NCBI RefSeq assembly: GCF_027571405.1
Contig: NZ_CP092968.1
Span: 1,364,001 to 1,428,000, forward strand
Source of the DNA: Methylocystis parvus OBBP
GTDB taxonomy: Bacteria > Pseudomonadota > Alphaproteobacteria > Rhizobiales > Beijerinckiaceae
DNA length: 64,000 nt
Reading direction: 5' to 3'
Below the pieces are notes generated by a model. The model had not been told where the DNA came from, made no database searches, and saw only the letters and a list, made by a program, of their open reading frames with translations. Positions 50,551 to 57,219 of the stretch are shown here, one piece after another (the stretch's first letter is position 1; the number at the start of each line of letters is the position of its first letter). The position numbers and the translations under genes are program-made.

Positions 50551-51693
50551 TTGCGCGCGCCCGACTTCTGGCGGGCGGACGGAATCGTTCCACGGCTGCT
50601 CGCCCCTCTAGGAATACTTTACGGCGCCGTCGCCGCGCGGCGATTGCGCCGAAAGGCGCCGCGCGCCGCCTTGCCGACCATCGTCGTCGGGGGAGTGACC
50701 GCCGGCGGCGACGGCAAGACGCCGCTGGCGATCGCGCTCGCGGATATTCTTGCGGGGACTGGCGAAACGCCGGCAGTGCTCACGCGCGGTTACGGGCGAC
50801 CGACAATTTTTGAGATGAGCGCCAAATGCCTCCCTTTTACGGGGAGATCGACGGTCGAAGACCGTCGGGTGGGGTCGGCACTAACAGGCTTTGATGAGCC
50901 TTCACCCCACCCGACCCCGCTTCGCGGGGCCACCCTCCCCGTAAAGGGGAGGGATGAGCGCGTGTCCAGTATCGATGAGCTGAACGCGTATTCAGCTGAC
51001 GCGGTCGGCGACGAAGCGCTGCTCCTCGCCCGTCACGCCATGACGATCGTCGGCGCGGATCGCGTCGCCGGCGCGAAACTGGCGCAAGAGAAAGGCGCGA
51101 CCGTTCTGATTCTGGATGACGGCCTCCAGAGCCGCCGGCTCATGCCGGACCTTGCCTTGCTCGCGATCGACTCCAACTATGGCGCGGGCAATGAGCGCTG
51201 CATCCCCGCGGGGCCGCTGCGCGCCCCGCTCGACGCCCAACTGGCCGCCGCCGACGCCCTCGTCGTGATTGGCGATGGCGCCGCAGGAAAGGCCATCGCG
51301 GCGCGAACGGCCAAGCCGGTCTTTCAGGCGCAGATCGTTCCCGACGTCCAGATCGCGCGGGAGCTAGAGGGCGTGCGCGTCGTCGCTTTCGCGGGGATCG
51401 GGCGGCCGGAGAAATTTTTCCAAACTCTTCGGAACATCGGCGCCGAGGTGATCGAGACGCGCGCCTTCCCCGATCATCATCGCTTCGGCGACGCCGACAT
51501 TGCGGATCTGAAAAGACTGCGGTCGAGATGCGGCGCGCGGCTGGTGACGACTTCAAAGGACGCGATGCGGCTGCGCGGCAGCGGCCTCGAAGTCTGCGCT
51601 CTGCCGATCTCGCTCGCCCTGACGAATATGGACGGTCTCGCCGCGACGCTCGGCCAAGCGATCGAACGCGCCCGCGCGGTCAGGGCTTCTTGA
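50551..51693 (+). CDS. lpxK: Tetraacyldisaccharide 4'-kinase with an in-frame palindromic insertion
   Basis: LpxK phosphorylates the 4' position of the lipid A disaccharide. The P-loop is VGGVTAGGDGKTPLA, LTRGYG follows, then VGDEALLLARHA, LDDGLQSRRL, AFAGIGRPEKFFQTL, FPDHHRF and LVTTSKDAMRL. Between LTRGYG and VGDEALLLA, where homologues have about 18 residues, this protein has about 68, mostly from a palindromic repeat (50829-50953). At 380 residues it is longer than the usual 330-340. The frame is intact, so the protein may work with an extra loop. TTG 50551 is the start, coupled to waaA. Confidence 0.93.
   Translation: MRAPDFWRADGIVPRLLAPLGILYGAVAARRLRRKAPRAALPTIVVGGVTAGGDGKTPLAIALADILAGTGETPAVLTRGYGRPTIFEMSAKCLPFTGRSTVEDRRVGSALTGFDEPSPHPTPLRGATLPVKGRDERVSSIDELNAYSADAVGDEALLLARHAMTIVGADRVAGAKLAQEKGATVLILDDGLQSRRLMPDLALLAIDSNYGAGNERCIPAGPLRAPLDAQLAAADALVVIGDGAAGKAIAARTAKPVFQAQIVPDVQIARELEGVRVVAFAGIGRPEKFFQTLRNIGAEVIETRAFPDHHRFGDADIADLKRLRSRCGARLVTTSKDAMRLRGSGLEVCALPISLALTNMDGLAATLGQAIERARAVRAS
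50829..50953. repeat. Palindromic repeat element inserted within lpxK
   Basis: About 125 bases bounded by inverted ends CCTCCCTTTTACGGGGAG (50829-50846) and CTCCCCGTAAAGGGGAGGG (50935-50953). Internal arms include GGTGGGGTCGG with CCACCCGACCCC and CGACGGTCGAAGACCGTCG (about 50850-50868). The reading frame passes through without a stop and adds about 45-50 residues to LpxK. It has the same overall plan as the element at 27550-27679. It is analogous in form to Rickettsia palindromic elements, with no claim of homology. Confidence 0.85.
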
Positions 51694-51901
51694 GCAGGCC
51701 GAGCTTCATGAGCTTGGCCTCGGGCCCGGCATAGGCCTCCTGCAAATCGACGTTCCAATAACGCAAATCTTCGAGCGGGATGGGCTCGCCGGTGACGGCG
51801 CAACGCACATAGGCGCCCGGCTTGCGGACGCGATATTCGCCGTCGAGATATTCCACTTCTGCCTCGCCGGCCGGCTGCGGCGTTCGTTCGTAGCGGTTCA
51901 T
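51680..51901 (-). CDS. DUF2093 family protein
   Basis: A 73-residue protein of the DUF2093 family (AEVEYLDGEYRVRKPGAYVRCAVTGEPIPLEDLRYWNVDLQEAYAGPEA). Function is unknown; it usually sits next to lpxK in Rhizobiales, here convergent with a 14-base overlap. ATG 51901 begins the family sequence (MNRYE). The conserved RCAVTG and RYWxVDxQEAYA are intact. Confidence 0.9.
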   Translation of the reverse strand: MNRYERTPQPAGEAEVEYLDGEYRVRKPGAYVRCAVTGEPIPLEDLRYWNVDLQEAYAGPEAKLMKLGLLKKP

Positions 51902-52084
51902 GCGAAATCTTCTGTTGAAGCGCCGCGAGAGCGGCTGTCCCGTCAGTCGCCTGATCGACGAGATGATCGACCTCATGGGTGAAAGACCTCCAACCCTGCG
52001 GCCGCGTTGAGCCATCATAGCAGCGAGAAGGGCGCCGGACAAAGGCCGTGAAGCGCATTGACGATCACAAAAACGGACGACCAC

Positions 52085-52112
52085 AAAAAACGGGGCCGCC
52101 GCAGCGACCCCG
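52085..52112 (-). terminator. Rho-independent terminator of the 40-residue membrane peptide gene
   Basis: On the minus strand a CGGGG...CCCCG stem with a GC-rich 12-base loop is followed directly by TTTTTT. It lies 33 bases after the stop at 52145. Confidence 0.8.
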
Positions 52113-52144
52113 CTCAAAATCCTCAAAGAAAGCCGGACGCTATC

Positions 52145-52267
52145 TTACGCGGAAAGATAGCGGACGACGGTCGGCGCCTGGGTGATGATCAGGATGATCA
52201 CGCCGATAACGCCGAGGGCGATGAGGAGCGGCTTTATTTTCTGAGCCGCCGGGTTGGAAGAAGCCAT
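52145..52267 (-). CDS. Small 40-residue membrane protein
   Basis: A short gene on the minus strand. It reads MASSNPAAQKIKPLLIALG, then a hydrophobic helix (IGVIILIITQAPTVV) and ends RYLSA. ATG 52267 has AGGA about 7 bases upstream and a terminator follows the stop, so it is a complete single-gene unit. A single transmembrane helix with a short polar N-terminus. I do not know the family. Confidence 0.8.
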   Translation of the reverse strand: MASSNPAAQKIKPLLIALGVIGVIILIITQAPTVVRYLSA

Positions 52268-52577
52268 GGTTTTTCCTTTTCTTAGCGCGCATCTTGTTGA
52301 AAGAACTGCAATTTATTGCGCAAATAAAGGCTAAGTTAAATGCAGTAGTCTGTAAATCGAATCCGCCCCTGAAAGTGAGTATTCCATCGGATCATTTTGT
52401 CGCACCCCAGACTCGGCTTGCGGGGTCGGCCGCCCGCCGCGCCATCGGCCCGATCCGCTATTCCCGTCTTGTTCCCGTCTCCATTCGCGCTTAGCCTTTT
52501 GCGCGAGTGCCGGTTTTGATTCGTCGAGTCAGCTACCGCGAACGCTGTCAAGTTCGCGTTTCGATGGGATCACGACA
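52268..52577. other. Divergent promoter region
   Basis: About 310 bases between the 40-residue peptide gene (minus) and the DGQHR gene (plus). No gene or repeat is seen. It must contain both promoters. The first 90 bases are AT-rich (TTGTTGAAAG...CAAATAAAGGC), and CGAACGC/GTTCGCG near 52546 is a short inverted pair in front of the DGQHR start. Confidence 0.5.
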
Positions 52578-53642
52578 ATGGATCGGGACACGATCGGCGA
52601 TCTCGCCGACTCCACACCCTTCGGCGGCGACGACGCTGATTATGCGAGCCGCCCCTCCAAAGCCAAAACGGTGACCGAACGGGCTTTCGTCGTCACGCAG
52701 GGCAAGCATCGCTTTTATTCGGTCGTCCTGCCGAGCGATCTTCTGGCGCAGACCTGCGCAGTCGAAGCGCGCGCGGAGAACCCGATCGACGGTTTCCAGC
52801 GGCTTCTGGACGAGCGCCGCGCCAAATCCATCGCCCGTTATATCGATGCGGGATTCGGCACGGTGCCGGGCGCCGTCGTCCTCTCGGCGCAGGCCCGCGC
52901 GCATCTGACCTTCGACAAGGAGGCCGGCGCGCTGACCTTCCGCAAGGACCCGAGAGCTTTCCTCATCATCGACGGCCAGCATCGCGTCTTCGGCTTCAAG
53001 CTCGCCAAATCCTCGGTGAGCGTGCCTGTCGTCATCTACAACAGGCTCACGCGCGCGCAGGAATGCCGCCTGTTCATGGACATCAACACGAAGCAGCGGC
53101 CCGTGCCCAATGAATTGCTGCTCGATATTCGCCGCCTCTCCGAGGTCGAGACCGAGACCGAGGCGCTGCTGCACAATGTCTTCGACCTGTTCAACACGCG
53201 CAAGGACAGCGCGCTTGCGGGCCTTCTGAGCGCCTCCGAACGGAAAAAGGGCATGATCTCGCGCGTGACGTTCAACGCCGCGCTGCGTTCGATCAAGGCA
53301 GCCTTTGTCGGCGCGCCGGCGGAAGAGGTCTATCCCGTCCTCAACGCCTATCTGCGCGCCTGCCGGCACGGGCTCGGACTCCACGCGATTGACGAGAACA
53401 TCGCCAATCCCGCTTTGTTCAAGGCGCTGATGCTGCTCTTCACCAATGTCGCCGAGCGCGTCGCCGACCGCCATGGCGGCAAATATACGGTTGGCAATTT
53501 CGAGGAAGTGCTGATCCCCTTCTTCCGCCGCTTGAAGAAGAGCGATCTGCCGCGCGCCGGCATGACCCATATCGTGCTGCACGAGCATTACAGCAAGGCG
53601 CTAAGCGCCGGCTTCAACCTCAAGCAATGGCTCTTCGCCTGA
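52578..53642 (+). CDS. DGQHR domain protein, DndB-like
   Basis: A 354-residue protein of the DGQHR family. The signature is FLIIDGQHRVFGFKLAKS, and typical neighbours are QRLLDERRAKSIARYI, VIYNRLTRAQECRLFMDINTKQRPVPNELLLD. DndB, from DNA phosphorothioation clusters, and DpdB, from 7-deazapurine clusters, share this domain, which has a ParB/sulfiredoxin-like fold. No other dnd or dpd gene is present here, so it is a stand-alone member of unknown role. Its 3' end overlaps the convergent glycosyltransferase by 42 bases. Confidence 0.85.
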   Translation: MDRDTIGDLADSTPFGGDDADYASRPSKAKTVTERAFVVTQGKHRFYSVVLPSDLLAQTCAVEARAENPIDGFQRLLDERRAKSIARYIDAGFGTVPGAVVLSAQARAHLTFDKEAGALTFRKDPRAFLIIDGQHRVFGFKLAKSSVSVPVVIYNRLTRAQECRLFMDINTKQRPVPNELLLDIRRLSEVETETEALLHNVFDLFNTRKDSALAGLLSASERKKGMISRVTFNAALRSIKAAFVGAPAEEVYPVLNAYLRACRHGLGLHAIDENIANPALFKALMLLFTNVAERVADRHGGKYTVGNFEEVLIPFFRRLKKSDLPRAGMTHIVLHEHYSKALSAGFNLKQWLFA

Positions 53643-55580
53643 GGGCGGCTCGGGATGGCCGCGCGTGGTGAGCCCGTGCTCGGTCTTCTCCCAGTGAAAG
53701 GGGTTGCGCCACAGTTCGAACAAGGCGCGCCCGCACGCGACGCTCAGCATGAAGAGCCACAGCGGCAGCAAGAAAAACGCCGTGCGACGGCCGGGGAGAT
53801 TGCGCCGCCGCATCCCGAGCAGGAGCGGCCAGAGAAGCGCCGCCGCGCCTGATAAGGCGACGAAGCACCAAAGAGCGCTGCACGCGGTCTCGAAGATTGT
53901 TTTTGGCGCAAGCAGCGCGCCGAAAACCGCATCGTAAGCGAGTCTGCCCATCAGGAGCGGGCCGAGCAACGGCCCCAAGACGCCGCCGACGAACATGGCG
54001 AGAACCGCGACGGCGCGCCTTGCGCCAAGATCGGCGAAGAGCCGCGCCGGATGGCGGCAATGCGCGATGGCGGTCTGCATCCAGCCCTTGAACCAGCGCG
54101 TGCGTTGTTTCACCAAGGCGCGAAATTCCGCCGGGGCCTCCTCGAAAGTGTGCGACTCGAATGTGCGCACATGAAAGCCCGCGCGCGCCAGACGCAGTCC
54201 GAGATCGGCGTCCTCCGTGACGTTGTAAGCATCCCAGAAGCCGATTTCACGCAAGGCGTCGAGGCGGAAATGATTTGACGTGCCGCCGAGAAAGATCGGC
54301 AGAGCGAGCGCCGCGAGCCCCTTATTGTAGACGTCGAAAAGCGCGGCGTATTCCAGCGCGAAAAGCTCCGTCATCCAGTTGAGGCCGCCATTGTCGATGA
54401 CCAGACTCGCCTGCAGACAGGCGACGTTCTCTGGCGCGGCGGCGAAGAGCGCGGCGGCGCGGCGAAGCTGGCGCCCGTCCGGAATGTCCTCCGCGTCATA
54501 GACCGCGACGAGAGAGCCGCGCGCGAGCGGCATGGCGATATTGAGCGCGCGCGGCTTGGTGCGCGGAACGCCTTCGGGGGCGACGACGATCTCATGCGGC
54601 GCGCGCGGCGGACAGGCGCGCAGCGCCGCCGCCGTCGCCTCGTCGTCGCATTCGACGACGAATTTGACGTCGAGTTTGGCGCGCGGATAGTCGAAGCGAT
54701 CGATCGCGCGGGCAAGCTGGCGCGCGACCGACGCCTCCTTATAAAGCGCGATGACCACCGTATAGACCGGGAGGCGCGCATCCTCGATCCAGCCGGGCGT
54801 CTCCTCCCGCATGAAGCTCGCGCCGCAAGCGGCGAGACGCAGAAACACGCTCGAGAGAAAGGCGCCGGCAAGGAAGAACGCCGCTGGAAGGCTCAACGCC
54901 TCGACGGGAGCGAGAAGGCAAGCGATCACGCCGGCGAGAAACGCCGTCGCGAATGCGAGGGGCCCGAGCCGCAGAGATCCGCGCACGCAAAGATCCTGAT
55001 CGACGCGCTCGGCGGAGAAGCTTGCGGCGCGCGCGAGTTCGGGCGGATAGGCGGCCCGCAGCGCTTCTGAAAAGCGCGCGCGCGTCGTGACGGCGAAGAG
55101 CGGCCGCCCTCTCGCGGCCCGCGCGACGCTCATCAGGCGGAAAATTTCCGTGCCCCTCGGCGCGAAGAGCCAGCGCAGGCCGCGCCTGTCCTCGCGCAGC
55201 CGCAAATATCCTTCGCTCGCGGTTGCGAAGACCCCCGGCGCGAGGGCGACGTCTTCGTCGAGATACGCCACGCGTAGATGGTCGGCGAGCGCGCGGTAAA
55301 AAACCTCTTCCGAGACGACGCCCTCCGCGATCAACACCGCGTCGGCCGAAACGCCCTGACGGCGCGCGACCGACGTCGCATAATGCAGCGCTTCCACGGG
55401 AACGCCGTAATTGACCAGAAAAGCGATTTCGACCGGCGGCGGACGCGGCGCGCTTTCCCGGACGTCCGGAGCGCGCCGCGCCGACGGCGGCTCTATCGAC
55501 GGACGCGGACGGAAACTCTGCGCCGAACGTGGATGGGGAACGGAATCGGCGGGAAAAGGGTCGACCGGCGCCATGCTCAT
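53601..55580 (-). CDS. MSHEN-domain family 2 glycosyltransferase
   Basis: A 659-residue membrane glycosyltransferase. Residues about 50-165 match an MSHEN/GspE_N-type domain, which often binds c-di-GMP (YGVPVEALHYATSVARRQGVSADAVLIAEGVVSEEVFYRALADHL). Two hydrophobic segments (about 200-245) lead to a GT2 domain with VVIALYKE, DDEAT, YDAED, VTEDADLG and the acceptor motif QRTRWFKGW, and then four C-terminal membrane segments. The layout resembles XagB/PssI-type polysaccharide synthases. No other polysaccharide gene is adjacent; c-di-GMP control is predicted by the MSHEN domain only. Confidence 0.85.
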   Translation of the reverse strand: MSMAPVDPFPADSVPHPRSAQSFRPRPSIEPPSARRAPDVRESAPRPPPVEIAFLVNYGVPVEALHYATSVARRQGVSADAVLIAEGVVSEEVFYRALADHLRVAYLDEDVALAPGVFATASEGYLRLREDRRGLRWLFAPRGTEIFRLMSVARAARGRPLFAVTTRARFSEALRAAYPPELARAASFSAERVDQDLCVRGSLRLGPLAFATAFLAGVIACLLAPVEALSLPAAFFLAGAFLSSVFLRLAACGASFMREETPGWIEDARLPVYTVVIALYKEASVARQLARAIDRFDYPRAKLDVKFVVECDDEATAAALRACPPRAPHEIVVAPEGVPRTKPRALNIAMPLARGSLVAVYDAEDIPDGRQLRRAAALFAAAPENVACLQASLVIDNGGLNWMTELFALEYAALFDVYNKGLAALALPIFLGGTSNHFRLDALREIGFWDAYNVTEDADLGLRLARAGFHVRTFESHTFEEAPAEFRALVKQRTRWFKGWMQTAIAHCRHPARLFADLGARRAVAVLAMFVGGVLGPLLGPLLMGRLAYDAVFGALLAPKTIFETACSALWCFVALSGAAALLWPLLLGMRRRNLPGRRTAFFLLPLWLFMLSVACGRALFELWRNPFHWEKTEHGLTTRGHPEPPSGEEPLLEVEAGA

Positions 55581-55687
55581 GAACTAAAAACTCTATGAAG
55601 AAATGCGCTGCTTGACCTTGACTATTCACCCGCAGCGGTAAGTTCGCAACAAATGATTCGAAGCCCCAGCAGCCTTCGGGAGCGCCC

Positions 55688-56542
55688 GTGCACCGACTTT
55701 TCCTGAGCGCTCTCGCCGCTTTCATCTCGCTCGCGCTAGCGACGGGCGCGTCCAATATTGGCGCGGCCAAGGCGCAAGCGCCCGCTGCGCCTTCTTTTTT
55801 CGACCCGCATTCGCCGCTGCAAAAGCCCGACCTCTCCCGCATCAAACAAATCCGCTTTCTGACCGAGGACGATTTTCCGCCTTTCAATTTTTTGCTGGCC
55901 GACGGACAGCTCGCGGGCTTCAACATCGATCTCGCCCGCGCCATCTGCGCGGAGCTCGATGTGACCTGCTCCATCCAGCGGCGCAGCTGGGAGTTGCTGA
56001 TCCCCGCGCTCGACGAGAATAGCGGCGACGCGGTCATCGCCTCGCTCGCCATCAATGACGAGACCCGGAAAAAGGCCGATTTCACCGCGCCCTATTTCCT
56101 GACGCCCGGCCGTTTCGTGATGCTCGCGGACACGACGCTCGCCGCCGCCACGCCCGAGGCGATCGACGACCGCAAGGTGGCCGTGGTGGCGGGCTCGCGC
56201 CACGAGGCCTTTCTGGCGGCCTATTATCCGAAGGCGGAGCGCGTGACGTTCGAAACGCCCGCGCTTGCGCGGCTCGCGCTGAAGAACGGCAAAGTGGCGG
56301 CGCATTTCGGCGACGCTGTCAGCCTGTCCTTTTGGCTGAACGGCGCCGAAGCGGGCGGATGCTGCCGGTTCAAGGACGGGCCCTTCACCGATCCCCGCTT
56401 CTTTGGCGAAGGCGTGGGCGTCGCCGTCCGCAAGAATAATGAACCGCTGAGGCGCGCCCTCGACTATGCGCTTGCGCGGCTCGACAGGCGGGGCGCGTTC
56501 GCCGAGCTCTATCTCAAATATTTTCCGATCGGCCCTTTTTAG
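55688..56542 (+). CDS. Periplasmic solute-binding protein (amino-acid/polar compound type)
   Basis: A 284-residue exported protein of the SBP_bac_3 family. The signal peptide covers residues 1-28. The ligand domain starts at LTEDDFPPFNFLLADGQLAGFNIDLARAICAEL and includes DAVIASLAINDETRKKADFTAPYF, VAVVAGSRHEAFLAAYYPKAE and GEGVGVAVRKNNEPLRRALDYAL. The start is GTG 55688. No permease or ATPase genes accompany it. It ends 4 bases into the convergent Hpt gene. Such lone binding proteins can serve as sensor inputs. Confidence 0.9.
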   Translation: MHRLFLSALAAFISLALATGASNIGAAKAQAPAAPSFFDPHSPLQKPDLSRIKQIRFLTEDDFPPFNFLLADGQLAGFNIDLARAICAELDVTCSIQRRSWELLIPALDENSGDAVIASLAINDETRKKADFTAPYFLTPGRFVMLADTTLAAATPEAIDDRKVAVVAGSRHEAFLAAYYPKAERVTFETPALARLALKNGKVAAHFGDAVSLSFWLNGAEAGGCCRFKDGPFTDPRFFGEGVGVAVRKNNEPLRRALDYALARLDRRGAFAELYLKYFPIGPF

Positions 56543-56943
56543 CCTCGCTCGAGCAATTTGCCGATCGCCGCTCGGGCCGCGGCGATCTGCGCCAGCAGTC
56601 GCTCCCGATGGCCGGCGTCGTCCGGCGCGCCGGCGCGCATCGCCGCCTCATAGGCCTCCGCCGCCTCGCCCAGCGCAAAAGCGCCGACCGCCCGCGAGGA
56701 GCCTTTCAATGTGTGAATGAGATTCGCCCGGGCGCCGATTTCGTCAGGCCGGCAAGGCTCGGCGAGCCGGGGCGCGAATTGCGCCGCCTGCCGATCGAAG
56801 AGCGACAGCAGCTCCGCTTCCAGCGATTGATCGCCCATCGTCTGGCGGGAGAGGTGAACGAGATCGAGGACGGGCGCCGTCTCTGATCGCCTGTCCAGCG
56901 CATAGGGTTCGCGGTCGTGGTTAACGGGCGCAGGCGTCGCCAT
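56539..56943 (-). CDS. Hpt phosphotransfer domain protein
   Basis: A 134-residue protein with a four-helix histidine-phosphotransfer domain: LIHTLKGSSRAVGAFALGEAAEAYEAAM carries the phosphorylated His77. It relays phosphoryl groups between receiver and hybrid kinase domains. No kinase is adjacent. It lies divergent from the GPR-like giant and convergent with the solute-binding protein, overlapping it by 4 bases. Confidence 0.9.
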   Translation of the reverse strand: MATPAPVNHDREPYALDRRSETAPVLDLVHLSRQTMGDQSLEAELLSLFDRQAAQFAPRLAEPCRPDEIGARANLIHTLKGSSRAVGAFALGEAAEAYEAAMRAGAPDDAGHRERLLAQIAAARAAIGKLLERG

Positions 56944-57219
56944 TGCACTCTCTCCAGTTTCGCACAGGATTTCACCGCGTCCCTGAAATCGCCGCGCTTA
57001 CAAGGCTATGTGGCGGGAGCGCGCGCGCTGGCGGGCTTCTTTCGCGACAAGAATCCTCCGCACTTCTGAAGTCCGCGTTAACGAAGTTTCGGAATACGGC
57101 CGGGGCCCGTGTTTCAATTGCAAGGCATGGGCTGTAAGATTTGGTTAATCCTTTTTGGCGCCCGCATGTCGGGCGCAGACGGGAGCGGCGCGTCCCGCGT
57201 CAGCTCGGAGAGTTTGGCG

